A stretch of DNA of 64,000 nt from Dolomedes plantarius (GCA_907164885.2 OU015490.1:97311104-97375103); one strand, 5' to 3'. Positions 23,221-34,888 are shown, numbered from the stretch's first letter. The notes: generated by a model from the letters alone, not told the origin. Program-made: numbers and translations.

Positions 23221-23308
23221 CAAAAATTGTTCATTAGGGGGTCGAGTGATCTTTTATTTAAAGAAAATGGGTCGAGGTCGAAAAAGTTGATGAAACACTG
23301 TTCTAAAT

Positions 23309-24210
23309 AACCAAGATATTTCTAAATGAAAAGCGTCGTTTTTTATTAATTTCTATTAATCTCATTGTCTACACTATTTCCACGATAATATAAATATCTA
23401 CCCACTCAAGTCTATGCGCTAAACCAAATGCAAACTCATATATACTCTACGTGTACCGATATTCACACGGCTCAAAAAGTTCCGCGAACATCATCACAGA
23501 GCGTGTAATAGCGATACCAATAACCGTTTACTAGGAGTTTATCTACAAACGACAAAAATATCACGTAACCTGAAAATGAGTTTCAGGGCACCTCGAAAAC
23601 AGTATACGCGCCAGAGAACGTGTTGATCATGATTAATGGAAAAGAGGTTTTTGCCCATAGGTGATGTCGAATCATGGCAACAGACTAAATTGAAAAAGAA
23701 AAAAAAATGAGGAAAAATTAATCTGCTGAACCATTCTCTACTATATAATAAACAGGATTGGTTTTTCCTCCAATGACACTAAAAATGTTAGAGTTTAAAG
23801 GAAAGAATGAGTAGAAGGAAATGTAAGAGTAACTCTCAGTGTTGTAAGACAATAGTTCTGACGCGACTTAGTTTTAAATAACAGGAAAACATGACAGGAA
23901 AAGGGGGTAAAACCAAGGTGTTTGAGATATAGTTGTTTGACAAAACCTTACTACGTGACCTCACTCCCCCCAGTAATTTTTGTTTTTATTTTAGAGTAAC
24001 TTGTAAGATTGCGAAGTGAGTTTTTGTATTTCGGGACTCAGCAGCTTTAAAAATTTTAGTTAGTATAAATATAAAGGTGGCGTAGATTAATTTGAGTAAA
24101 ACTTTATATGTAGTGAATAAATGTGTGCATTTTAGATAAAATAAAGATTTATTTATACACTTTTTTTTATTTGTAATTTCAGTGAATAATCATGATAAAT
24201 ATTTAAAAAA
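23309..24210. other. No supported feature
   Basis: No ORF, terminal repeat or tandem structure was recognised. Confidence 0.45.
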
Positions 24211-24822
24211 CAACTAGTTGGTACGAAGTCAAAACATGACGGCTGGATAGTAAATAAATGTACTAGTTCACAAATTATACCCAACACATCATTGCCAAAT
24301 TATGTAAAATTATAAAATTAAGAATAGAGAAATACGCTTTAAAAAAGTATTATCGAACGCAATAAAAATATATATGGTTACTCAATAAACAATTTATGTC
24401 AGGTTTAATTCTATATCTCACAGACATGATTAAGAATAAAAATGGCAGAGAGAGAAAGAGAGAGAGAGAGACCTCGGAATAAACAAATTAACGCATTTAT
24501 GCGGCCTTGTGCTTAGTAAGTATCCAAATATAGATTTAAACGTGTCACTAAGCATGCGCAGAAACAAATTCATGTGTTTATACAGCCTCGTGCTTAGTGA
24601 GTATTTAAAGCAAGATTTAAACATGTCCCTGACAATGCTCAGAAATAAATTTTTAATTGAAAATTATCGCTTATTAATAGAAATGGCGGTTACAAAAACC
24701 AACCAAAAATTTGACACATCTATAGATTAAAATCTTTCGTTTAAAACCAAAATAAAGTAAATTGATGCAGTAGTCTTCTTTCACGGACTGTCCAAAGTAT
24801 CGGATCAGCAACTTAAATATAT
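24211..24822 (+). repeat. Dispersed repeat family R2, copy 1, with (GA)n
   Basis: It is collinear with 43524-44126: both start 'actagttggtac', both contain 'aaataaatgtacta', 'agcatgcgcagaaa' and 'gtaaattgatgcagtag', and both end 'agcaacttaaatatata'. Inside is a ~95-bp sub-repeat (ttagtgagtat...catgcgcagaaa) in about two copies. A (GA)n run lies near 24448-24470. No terminal inverted repeats were found. The family is unidentified. Confidence 0.75.
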
Positions 24823-26059
24823 AGACAATTGAAGGTATATATCAATTTCAAGAATTGAATTTTACAAATATACTTACAAAAGGATTTTTACAAATTTGAT
24901 TTCATATTTTACTAACATCATTAATTAATGAACCATGCAAGGCTAATGAGATACTTATTTTCCAATCAAATATTATTGAATTATGTCATTTTTTCATGAT
25001 CTACTCTCAAAGCAAGTTTTCCTGGAATGGGCTTGTGTTGGTATCCCATCTAAGGCACAGACAGTGATTGCAGAACAATTCTGTACTGGTTTACGGTTCT
25101 CAAGTTTTTCCAGAACTGGGTATCCGGGTATTACCCGGATTTGAAAAATACATGAACAACGAAACATTTTACTTAAATATTTATAAAAATATCTATAATT
25201 TTAATTAAAAGAATTTTACTTTACTGGGTAAGTTTAAAGTACATTTCTTTTAAATTTATTTTTATTTAAGTTGATTTAAGAAAATGGGTTCTATAACCCG
25301 AAACTATTGAATCCTTGCTCAATTTTTTCTACGGAGAGGATTTTACGCTTTTATTTTCAATTTGCCACTAGATTAGTAATTCGACAAAAACGAGATTCCA
25401 TGATTTTATTGTAAATTATATAAAATGTAATATTTTTCCCCATTTATAACTACAAAAAGTAAAATGTCTTTCGAAAATGTTATCTGAAATAAATCAATAA
25501 AAGCAAATGACACTCAATGGCAAATCTTCTGACGGCAGAAGGCTAATGACCCCTAAAAGAGTCAGGGAGGATCTAGTAGTAGTTAATGCTGTTGCACATA
25601 AGACGGAGAGTTTCAAAGATCTAGATAGAGATAAACTGTGAAGTATGGTAAAACTGTCCATCCTTTTTAAAATGTGATTTTTTGAAACTAAGATTTTCTA
25701 TTTTTAATACCCATTTCTACAACCACTGGAACTGGGTTTTCGGTTCCAATAATTTCAATCGTTCTGCAATTCCCATGAACAGATGTTCTTGTTCTATCCC
25801 GTCAGAGGGAGTGACGTTTGTAAACCTTTATGGGGATCTATTTATAAAAAGATCCTACATATTCGAATCAGTGAATGTCGAAAAGAAAAGTTCTATCTTT
25901 CGCGTTCGAGAAAAAGCAAAAGTTATATACTCACCTACTGAAATACTTATATAACTGCATTTGTTTAATCTGAAATCAGACTCCTAAACTTTATGTTCAG
26001 TTTCATTCCTGGTGAATAAAACTAGATATGTATAAAGTTACCTCATCAAAATGTTTATC
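24823..26059. other. No supported gene; short perfect palindrome at 25122-25140
   Basis: ATCCGGGTA and TACCCGGAT are separated by one base, forming a hairpin. The 90-codon ORF at 25682-25954 has no recognisable motif or neighbours to support it. Confidence 0.4.
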
Positions 26060-26408
26060 GGGCCCGAGGTAGCCTAGTGGTAGCGTGTCGCCTTTCGATG
26101 CTGAGGGTGCTTTGTTCGATTACCGGCAAGCGCCACTTATTGCCTTCGTTTCTAAGCCGGATATGGGGACGTTAAATCCGTACAGTGGAAATTCCTTCTA
26201 GGAAGTAAGAGATGGAGGGAGAAGGTACGATCCAGCCCAGATGTCGTCCCTTACGGGTGCTTGATCGAAATTTATCTGATACATGGCTAAATTAAACTCC
26301 GACCCTTGGGGTGCCATTGTAAAGCGGAGCGGCAACCCTCAGTCGGCAAGGTTATATGGACCTGATCTGGAAAATTCCGGTCAGGGGACATAAGCAACAA
26401 TAACTACA
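26060..26408 (+). repeat. tRNA-derived SINE family A, nearly full-length copy
   Basis: The head GGGCCCGAGGTAGCCTAGTGG carries an A box (TAGCCTAGTGG, 26070-26080). A B-box-like GTTCGATTACC follows at 26114-26124. The spacing is that of an internal RNA polymerase III promoter of tRNA origin. The body matches 195-460 ('gccggatatggggacgttaa', 'gttatatggacctg', 'ggtcaggggacataagcaac') and ends in a short CAA-rich tail. It is not a functional tRNA gene: the acceptor stem does not close. Confidence 0.85.
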
Positions 26409-27180
26409 AGTGGCTACCGTATTCAGACTTGAGAATAAAGATAAGCTATGTATAGCGATATTTTTGAGGGATCCCAAAATATTGTTATGCCTTTCTCTAA
26501 CATTGTCATAACAGTAATATGGTTAGGAATATACAATGCGTCATTACGTTTAATATGGCATAACAATACAGTCGTTAAATGTCCCATAAGCATTGTATTA
26601 TAGACATACATGTTACAAACCATTATGTCACAACTGCAATTTCTCTATGGGCGCGTGAGAATCTTGATATCAGAAGATTTGAACCAGACAATGAATTTGG
26701 TGAGCATTATCTCATAATAAGACAGATTTTCGTTGCAATCGAGTGCAGCTATGCGTTAAAAATTTAAAACTCAAATTAATATTTTAATAGCACTACAGTT
26801 TAACATTTATTATCTCATTAAAATTGAATATTTAATATTAATTCAATTCAATGCCAGCCCACTAAAATTCAATATTATTTAATATTCCATTATTAAAATA
26901 CAATAATGTGATGTTATTAATTTTATAATACAAAGCAGTCTTTAGTTTAATGGCAACTCATAGAACAATATATTTATTTAATAAAAGTTAGGGGATTTAT
27001 TTATAAAAAATTTAGTTTTTAATATTGCAATAATAATATTTTCAAAAAATGCAATACTAATATTTAAAATTGAAGTTTTATAATAAGTCTTTTCTATTTA
27101 TAATCTGTATTTTAGAACAAAACTCAAAATAAAAAAAAATAAAGTAAAATCTCAGTATTAGTTGATTCTTAACAATACAT
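26409..27180. other. No supported feature
   Basis: Very A+T-rich, with many 'aatatt'-type words. The two short antiparallel ORFs at 26423-26767 have no motif. Confidence 0.5.
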
Positions 27181-28040
27181 TTCTAAAGAATTATTAATAT
27201 TAGGGACTGCCTCTTGAGCTATTCCTATCTAATTCTCTTCAACTCGAATCTAACAAATTCTTGTTAATCACACTTTAAAGGCTATACAAAATGCAATAAT
27301 TAGATCTTCTAAATTCCTTATACTATGATCTCCGATAATTCCTACGTTGTGATACCATAACTTTTGTTTGACAGATATCTAAATAATTATTAATATTAGG
27401 GACTGCCTTTTAAGCAATTACTATCCAATTTTCTTCAACTCGAATCTTTTTTTTTCTATTCATTTTATTTTTAAATACCAATGCGGAGGCACTTGTAATC
27501 AAACATTGGCCTATACTACGCTGCAATTTTACTGCTCATTTTATTAGGGGGCACCATATAGGCTGACAGCATTACCCCCTATGAAGGGACGACACGAACG
27601 GAGGCCTTTTTTGTGCCGCAACGCCGGGATTCGATCTGAGCACCCTCAGCACCGAAAACCAGCGCGCTGTACCCCAGGGTCACCAAAAGCTCTCAACTAG
27701 AATCTAACAAATTCTTGTTAATCATATTTTAAAGACTATATAAACTGTAATAATTAGTTTTACTTTTAAAATCTTTATATCGTGATCTCCGATAATTCCT
27801 ACGTTATGTTACATAACTTTTGTTTTACAAATATCTAAAGAGTTATTAATATTAGGCACTACCTCTTAAGCAATTACTATCTAATTTTCTTCAAGTCAAA
27901 TCTAACAAATTCTTGTTAATCCAATTTTAAAGACTATATAAACTGCAGTAATTAGTTTGTCTTCTAAAATCCTTGTATCATGATATCCAATAATTCCTAG
28001 GTTGTGATACCATAACTTTTGTTTGACAGATATTTACTTT
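27180..28040 (+). repeat. ~200-bp tandem repeat, three units, split by a SINE
   Basis: 'aattattaatattagggact' or its variant begins at about 27188, 27390 and 27842. Each unit contains 'attcttgttaatc', 'gataattcctacgtt' and 'cataacttttgtttgacaga'. The larger second interval is explained by the ~258-bp SINE plus TSD at 27435-27705. Removing it gives a unit of about 195-205 bp. Confidence 0.85.
27448..27692 (-). repeat. tRNA-derived SINE family B, copy 2, with 13-bp TSD
   Basis: It is a minus-strand SINE homologous to 19790-20019 ('aatgcggaggcacttgt', 'gggattcgatctgagcaccc', 'caccgaaaaccagcgcgct'). The T-run at its left is the A-tail. TCAACTCGAATCT (27435-27447) and TCAACTAGAATCT (27693-27705) form a 13-bp target-site duplication with one mismatch. 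It is inserted in the second unit of the tandem repeat. Confidence 0.9.
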
Positions 28041-28789
28041 TTTCTAGTGCCTTCTGGATTTGATGGAGAATATCGGTCACGAAGCTGTTGCTGAAGATCG
28101 TTGAAAAGGAAAAATCCACATATCGAAAAGTTTGAAGAAGAGGTTAACTCTGCGATAAATTCGACCCGTAAACTATCAATCACTTCGCGGGTTATCAACG
28201 CCCGACTATCCAGGGAATTCTACTGATTCACAAAACTTTTTTCTTCATCGCGTTTTAGGATAGTCTCCAATAACGCTCTCTTATTTCTTACAATATTATA
28301 TTTGGATGCATATATAATATCATATATTTTTCCTGGGTGTTTATTAGCTTATCCTGAAGAATTTTGGCTTCGATCACGAAGATTTTGCAATTCATAACAA
28401 CGCTGGAACTTAAAGAACCTTCATACTTTCAACATCGTATATTTTTTTTCTTTTCCAAGAAACAGGTGTTCATGATATTGGCCACTCCTTTTATGCCTCT
28501 CGGATCCATTAGGGCGGGCATGAGTTGTCATCGTAGATCTTCAATCCAAAATGTGAATTTGACTGAGCAATTTTTCTCTCAGTTTTATTTTTTTCTGATC
28601 ACATAGTAGCAAATACTTTTAGTAGCGAGTTCTGTATTTCGCTTATGGAAGACGGCGTTGAAATATAAAAACGAGAAATTTTTTAAATTTTGAAGTTTTT
28701 CGGACTTTGTTTTTTGGAGGGAAGGAATTTTCTGTTTTTTATCACGACGAAATAAAAAAAATTATAAGGATTAAAGTATTTTTTTAATT
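28041..28789. other. Unresolved sequence with scattered coding-like fragments
   Basis: Short open stretches (for example KNPHIEKFEEEVNSAIN near 28110) look protein-like but are soon interrupted by stops and frame changes. They may be the remains of a transposon. The ORF at 28364-28606 has no recognisable domain. Confidence 0.25.
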
Positions 28790-28993
28790 TTCTGTTTAAT
28801 GCGGATGCAATCTGTCATGAGGCATTTGCCTTGTGTTAATTACCGGGATTTACTGGCAACTTTATTATGAGAGGACCATATAGGGGATCCAGCATTTCTT
28901 ACTATGAGGGGGACGACACGGAAACGACCAAGCTTTATTTGGGGTTTGAACCCGAACCTACTTCGTGACATCTCAGAACACTAACCACAACAC

Positions 28994-29776
28994 CAGTGGT
29001 TCTCAATCTTTTTAATAGTGAACACCCCCTTGAAAAAATGTGTTTCTATTTTTTATTTAGGAAAATGCATTTATTGAAAGATTATTCATTGCATAAAAAA
29101 TTAATACATTTACAATAAAAACTCTATTATTACATATAAATCAATATCTTCATTTTTAATGGCTACGTTTTTGTTGTTGTTTGTTCATAATTATCCTTTG
29201 AAAACGACGCTCTTTTATTTGAAAGAGACGCGCTTAAGTCCCCAGATGCCTTTAAGCGATTTCCGGCCTTTGTTTTGATGTGCAAAAGTGATGAAAAACG
29301 CATTTCAAAAAGGTAAGTGGTGGCAAATGGTAAAAGTGTCTTTAATGCTGCTTTTGCCAATTCTGAATAAATCTGTATCTGCGTACACCAGTACTGTTCT
29401 AAGTCCAGTTTTTGAAATTCCATTTCAATACGGGCCAATCGAATTTAGGTCAAACAAAAATGGATTGAGTATCCATCTATTATATTTTCTTATATTTCCC
29501 GTGGAATAGTATCCATCAAATGATTCACTCAATAAACACACTACATACACACTACACACTCAAGTACACGCATACGATTAAAAGAAAAAATATTTCTGTC
29601 TTACAACACGGTAAGGAGAAAGTAGAGTTATCGTTTGTCTGGTCTCTGCCGTAGAAGTGGGGGCGAAGAGAATAAGGCATGTTTCTCATAAGCTCTTAGG
29701 CGGTGATTTTCATTTAAAATGTTTACTCTTCTCTCTCACCCCCAGATGTGCCCGCATCCCCAATTAAGAAACACTG
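28994..29776 (-). mobile_element. Short hAT element (783 bp) carrying a transposase 3' fragment
   Basis: The left end CAGTGGTTCTCAATCTTTTT is a textbook hAT/Charlie terminus. The right end '...aattaagaaacactg' is its decayed inverted partner. The flanking octamers CACAACAC (28986-28993) and CATTACAC (29777-29784) match at 6 of 8 positions, consistent with an aged 8-bp duplication. It interrupts the head of SINE-B copy 3. It carries only the 3' end of the transposase gene. Confidence 0.85.
29163..29438 (-). pseudogene. hAT transposase C-terminal fragment (ZBED5/SCAND3-like)
   Basis: A 91-codon minus-strand ORF. Residues of about 28-67 read ALKTLLPFATTYLFEMRFS, then ...IKTKAGNRL...DLSASLS. This is the hATC dimerisation motif of Charlie-like transposases and the vertebrate ZBED5/SCAND3-type proteins derived from them; the usual Cys of TTYLCE is replaced by Phe. 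No BED zinc finger or catalytic Asp/Glu region is present. The ORF has no gaps over the motif, so this domain decayed less than the ends suggest. Confidence 0.85.
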
Positions 29777-29964
29777 CATTACACTATGCTGGCATCTAGG
29801 ATTAAAGTATAATGAAATGTATTTTTAAAACTCTAGAATTGCATGTAAAGATGTATTTTCAAAGTCAGACAACATATTTCAAAATTGGGCATTTTGCTAA
29901 TATGTGGTTAAAAGGAAATTACCCATGACTTAACATTGCTATTGATGATTCGCAAGGTTGACCA

Positions 29965-31671
29965 ATGTTCCCCTTCGAGTTCTGTGAAGATTTTTTCAAG
30001 CGAATGTTTGAATTTATACCATCGGAGCAGTATCAAATTAACTTTCAGTTCTTAAGCAGATTACAACAAACTGTGGAGAGAGGCTGGACATCTGAATACC
30101 TGCAGCAACTGTACGTTTAGAGTAAATTGTATTCTTTCAGCTTCTGCCGTTTGAAATTAATCGATAAAGTCTCCATACTTTCTGTGAACGTCTTTCGTAA
30201 TTTGCTAATCGCTGATTGTTCGTAATTTGTTAATCTCCAGATTTAATTTTCGTCAACTGGAATGTAACGAATGTCTGTTAATTACATTAAATGCATTATA
30301 TAACCTAAATCAATGAGTTACAATGAATGTGTAAACCCTTTCAGGTCTGAAAATCAGCATTATTGCTGAATTTTAAAAAAACACACACACACAAAAATTA
30401 AAATTAATTTTAGCAGAAAAGGAACCACACAGTGATAATTAGAACCCTAATTAGAAACATTTCCTCTGAGAGAGAATCCTATAAACTGTGTAATATAAAA
30501 TTTAAATCTATATCTACCAATTCTATCTATATAAACCAATCTATAAATCAATCTATATAAACCAATTTTTTCAGTTCATAAAGCGGTTCCATGTTCTTCA
30601 AGTGTCCAAATTTTGTAAATAGAGCCGTAAGAATCAGTACACGGTTAGATGAAACAACAAACGAGCGGGAACATAAATTGCAGATAATAAAAATACTATA
30701 AGTCAAATTTGATTCCGGTGATGGGCTTAAGATTTTAGAAACACTTTATGAACCTAGTAAAGATGGCTTTCTCGCATTGCCAAGAGATGAAGTCATTTAT
30801 TTCAAGGCCATGACGTCAAAAGACATTTTCTTGTTGCAATGAATCTGGGTTCAGAATCATGAAACTCAATACATTACACGTTTACAAGACTTAAATGTCT
30901 ACTTCTATGTTATTCAAATCCAAAATGTTGACACTCAGCAAAGTTAACCTTCCATACCTAAAGAATGAAATTTTATTTTCTAGAGTTCTTACGCCAAAAG
31001 ACTTTTATTTAAGCAACGAATCTGAAATGAGAGGCATTTATCTCAACCCATTAGTTTTTAGGGCTTCCTCCAATGTCATAAAGCAAAAACATTTGAAATC
31101 AAGAATAATTATGCTCTGATTACCAAGGGCTAAAGTTATAAGTTTCAGTGATCTTACATCAAGATTTTTCTGTGCTCAAAGCATCTGAAGGCAGCATTGG
31201 CCTGGGATCTCAATCCATTAGACGCTTTAAAGGCCTTCTTCAGAGTTACTCAAACACACACTTTTGACACCAAGTTTAATAACTCTCTCATTCCGAATGG
31301 CTAATTATCCTCTAGTGTTTATCCGTTATAAGATTTTTCTTTACGGAACGAATCTAGGTACAGAATAATTTATCTTAATCAGTCAATTCGTTTCAGGTCT
31401 TGTCAGGGCTTTCTTTGAACTTTGAGATATACTGGATTTACATATAAACTTTGAAAGATGAAATGTTATGATAATGTTGAAATTTCATTTTTCAGATTTT
31501 CATCTTAGCTTGAAAGAGGAAGATCTAAATTCTGTGATATACGCATCTACGGTTTTAAAGAAATTCTTACTCACAAAGAATACTGTTATAATACTAAATA
31601 GCAAGACTGAAGAGTTTGAATAGTTTCTATATAAAAACCTCTTTAGTTTAGCCACCAGTACCTATGTTCAC
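29965..31671 (+). pseudogene. Decayed coding-like tract of unknown family
   Basis: Several plus-strand stretches have protein-like composition without matching any family I know. 29965-30120 is a 51-codon ORF starting MFPFEFCEDFFKRMF. 30591-30842 is one frame with a single TAA at 30699, containing DGLKILETLYEPSKDGF. 31497-31671 is bounded by a strong acceptor-like tttttcag and a donor-like cag|gtatgt, with one in-frame TAG. The ORF at 30895-31119 contains LTPKDFYLSNESE, resembling TSKDIFLL at about 30810 and KIFLYGTNLG near 31335, so the region may be internally repetitive. It could be a degenerate host gene or an unknown transposon. Exon boundaries are not consistent enough to propose a model. 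Confidence 0.3.
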
Positions 31672-32491
31672 AGGTATGTCTTTTCCTTTTATTTTTGTTC
31701 TTTTTACTCAGAGAAAATTTTACAAAACTCTCGTATCTTTAGTAGAATGTTTTCTCAGCATAATATTCCATTGTCTAATAATGGCTAGTGCTACGTCAAG
31801 CGGACATGCTCTGATTGACTTTGTAAAATAAAACTGCTATTTGCTATTAATTGATTATAGAAAATTTTAAAAAAGTGATTATCATAAAAACATGATAATA
31901 GAACTTACAGGTCATTACGTTAATAATGAGCCGTAAAAAATTAATATTACAAAATTTTTTCATGGTTCTAATCATGTAATTAAAATTTCAGTGTCTCCTT
32001 GTCTATAATTATACCTGAAAAAACATATACTATTGCACCATATTTGTACGATTACCATAATTCATAAATGAGTAGACACAGAGTTGAATGAATTTTATTA
32101 AACGTCTCTACAGTGTTACGAGTATTTTTAATTACATTTCATACTTTATTTATCCTTAAGTGCAGATAATAATAATACTGATTACAGATGATTTAATTCG
32201 GTATTTCTTTATTGCCACTTGGCGACTAAATTAAGAGAATTACTTTATTATAAAATTTAAAGATAAGCTTTAAGTATTAAACATGGAAATATCGAAGTAT
32301 TACAAATGATCTCCAATTTAAATTACATGTAATTGAGTGAGAAATCCCGTACCAGAAATTTAAAGTGTTGGGTCGCATAAAATCTGAAAGGACAAAGATA
32401 GAATTCAACATGAACTTGTTGGTTTCACAAATTTATTACTTTTGTAACAGAAAATGAGAATGAAATTGGTTTGTAAAATATGCACACAATA
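31672..32491. other. No supported feature
   Basis: A+T-rich. Nothing was recognised. Confidence 0.5.
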
Positions 32492-33468
32492 CTGGCTGTC
32501 CAAAAATTATTGACGGGGTTCCCTTACCTTATAACTTTTGATTTAAGAACATGACGAAAATTATTATTACATATTCGCAAAGTACAACTGAAAAGGTTTG
32601 TTTAACAACACAAACAAAGTTAAGTAATTACCACATGCCATCCTTTCGCAGCAGGTAACCCATTGAGAGGGGACCCACGTTTCCCGTCAAGTGTTCCCCA
32701 ACAATTTATGCGTCAACCCAAGTGGCATCACATTGTGGAAGGCTGAGAGGTGAGAATTCAAAATAGCGAGTGCACAACAGGAAGCAATGTGCGTATTGTG
32801 GTTCTTCGAAACAAAATCCGTCACCACAACACAAGGTTGTTTCAGAAGTATCGGTGTTATCAGAGTTACCGGGCCATTTTTCTTTATCGAGAAAGCTGTA
32901 AACTCTGTGAGTCACCTGGACATGCTACAGATACATGCGGCTATCCTGTTGCAATGCCTCCTGCCACATGTGATATTCCAGCAAGAATGTGCATCCCCAC
33001 ATTGGGGAATAACTGTATGTGAGTTCCTGGACATGGCCTTTCCCAACAGATGGTATGGGTGAGATGGACCAATTTCATGGCCTCCGAAATCCCCAGATAT
33101 CACACCGCAAAACTTTTTCTTGCGGGGGTATATCAACAACATTGTCTGCAAAACCCCTGTGCCCTCATTGGCTGAATTCAAGCGCAGAATTGCCGCTGTG
33201 ATCGAAAGTTCTACACTGCAAATTCCGGAAAACACTTGGCGGAAAATTGTGGTCCGTCTCGATGTGTTACATGCCACGAGACACCGTCATGAGGAAACTA
33301 TCTAACTGTGTGCTCATAATTCATTAATTTCTTTATTCATAATTTTTTTGTGTTGTTAAAATACTTTAAGAGTTGTACATTACGAATATGTAATAGTGCT
33401 TTACGTCGTGTTTTTAAATCAAAAGTTATAAGATAAGGAAACCCCAACAATAATTTACGAACACCCTG
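32492..33468 (+). mobile_element. Tc1/mariner-superfamily element, 977 bp, TA-flanked
   Basis: Long inverted ends pair over about 60 bp. On the left, CTGGCTGTCCAAAAATTATT is followed by ...accttataacttttgattta. The right end is its complement, '...taaatcaaaagttataagat' and then '...cgaacaccctg'. TA dinucleotides flank both sides (32490-32491 and 33469-33470). It contains a broken plus-strand transposase and is shorter than a full-length relative, so part of the N-terminal coding region is lost. Confidence 0.9.
32787..33305 (+). pseudogene. DDE_3-type mariner-like transposase C-terminal half, dead
   Basis: One frame runs from 32787 to the TAA at 33303, broken by a TGA at 33060. It contains FQQECASPHWGITVCEFLDM, then ISWPPKSPDITPQNFFLRGY, then VCKTPVPSLAEFKRRI. 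These match the second- and third-acid blocks of mariner-like DDE_3 transposases (usually FQQDGAPPHW... and SPDLTPxDFFLWG). The second catalytic Asp is Glu here and the third is Asn, so both sites are damaged even apart from the stop. The final LDVLHAT segment matches the usual C-terminus. ORFs in other frames at 32750-33277 are shadows. Confidence 0.88.
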
Positions 33469-33695
33469 TATTTTAAATCAGTTATTAATCATTTTTTAAA
33501 TCAGTTATTATCAGTTATCAATAATTATTTATTCGCAAAAGCAGCCATATATCAAAATTAATGCCAATAAAATAAATAATACCTAAACTAAATAGAGTAT
33601 ATATATGAAAACATTCTTTTTTCGATCAAAATAATCGAAATGATCGATCTAAAAAGCTTAGATTCATGAACCTTATGAATTACCAGAGTTTATTC

Positions 33696-33943
33696 GAAGG
33701 CCTTATTTGAATCGTGGGTCAACTCCCCGTTTTAAAAAAATGGAGTTAGCCTCACTTTCAGGTTCATACAAGTCATTTCTATCTTATTTTAAAACTGGTA
33801 CACCTCCAGATTACTGATGTAACCAACAGAGGGCACCGCAAATCTGAATTCATCAGTCATTTTTCAGCACTCATTAGAATTTAATGCTCTGTATCTCAAA
33901 ATGAACAAAAATGGAGTTGGCTCACTATTCAAATAAGGCCTTC
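33696..33943. mobile_element. MITE family M3 (248 bp, GAAGGCCTTATTTGAAT termini)
   Basis: GAAGGCCTTATTTGAAT at 33696 is the inverted complement of 'attcaaataaggccttc' ending at 33943. Pairing continues through the adjacent gt(g/a)gg(t/c)caactcc. No coding content. The target-site duplication is unclear. Confidence 0.8.
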
Positions 33944-34567
33944 ATTTTACTGAGCAGTAAATTAAATGCGTATTTTATTTCAGATGATCCGCAATCACAC
34001 GAAAGTGTTTTCAATTCCTTGTTTCTTTATAAGAAGAAAATAAAATTCCTTTGAAAAATTCATCTGCATAACAGTGATGTTAAACTCAAATTATATGAAA
34101 GGGCAAACGAATCGATTCGGCTGCATACCGAAAGGACAGCAAATATAAATGAGACAAAATTCAAACACAGTCTTGATTAATTTTTCGAAAGCATTCGAGT
34201 AGCTCTTTCAAATGATTTCACGCATACCATAAGAAGTTTCACTTCGTACTTTCCATTTCAATTTTCCCTTTACATTAATATAAATACAGGGTAAGGAAGT
34301 GCATTAAAATGCATTAGGCAGATTCAGAATTGCCTTTCACAAGAATGAAAGGGTAACATGACAGTTTAATGCATTCGACGTTTGTATTCCTTTGATAAAG
34401 AAAAAAACTAAGATTATTCTTTATATGTATCGATTACTAGTAGCAGTTTATGTTGGAAATTAAATATGATGCATTACAGGCAAGTTTGAAAGCTTAAAAA
34501 TATTCAAAAATTGTCCTACAGTATGCATCTACATTTGTATTTAAAGGAAATCAATTTCACCCGTAAA

Positions 34568-34570
<3 letters not shown>
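33944..34570. other. No supported feature
   Basis: No ORF or repeat was recognised before the (AT)n tract. Confidence 0.5.
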
Positions 34571-34619
<49 letters not shown>

Positions 34620-34846
34620 CTTGATCAAACACTAATAATGAAACTTCTCTTCAAAACACCATTTTATTCGTTTTCTTAATTAGTTGATCTCTACATTTGA
34701 CTGAAATAGTTTAGGACATCCATACAAAACAAGCATCGGATACCACTTCTCACACAAGAAGTCATTCCAACTCTCACAGAAAATAAAACTCATACAAAGA
34801 AACAAAGTTCACGCGACCGTAACGCCATCAATTGGCGTGAACATGA

Positions 34847-34885
<39 letters not shown>
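34571..34885. repeat. Two (AT)n tracts about 235 bp apart
   Basis: Alternating AT runs at about 34571-34615 and 34849-34885 bracket a unique ~235-bp segment containing a short inverted repeat (ttcacgc...gcgtgaa). No terminal inverted repeats tie the segment to a known element. Confidence 0.85.

Positions 34886-34888
<3 letters not shown>

Larger units (their letters stand above)
21039..23300 (+). mobile_element. hAT DNA transposon with perfect 8-bp TSD
   Basis: The left end 'tagaggtgcgcaaattgtgg' and the right end '...gttgatgaaacactg' are typical of Charlie-like hAT elements. TTCTAAAT occurs immediately outside both ends (21031-21038 and 23301-23308), exactly the 8-bp duplication expected for hAT. 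Inside are a plus-strand relic of the transposase C-terminus (21681-21830), a minus-strand mariner-type relic (21193-21560) and a ~175-bp satellite array (21990-23220). Most of the transposase is missing. Confidence 0.88.
28790..29805 (-). repeat. tRNA-derived SINE family B, copy 3, split by a hAT insertion
   Basis: On the minus strand the body (28790-28993) matches the other B copies ('atatagg', 'cagcatttcttactatgagg', 'gacgacacgg') and has a B-box-like GGTTCGGGTTCAAACC. The tRNA-like head is interrupted by the hAT at 28994-29776. Its 5' remainder, GATGCCAGCATAGTG, continues beyond 29784. This copy is more diverged than the other two. Confidence 0.7.

Noticed and set aside
25682..25954. 90-codon ORF
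   Set aside because: No motif, no neighbouring coding signal and no repeat support. Compatible with chance.
26060..26130. Possible tRNA gene
   Set aside because: A and B boxes are present but the acceptor stem does not pair and the sequence continues into a SINE body found elsewhere in the window.
32912..33277. 121-codon minus-strand ORF
   Set aside because: It is antisense to the mariner-like transposase, whose motifs lie in the plus-strand frame.
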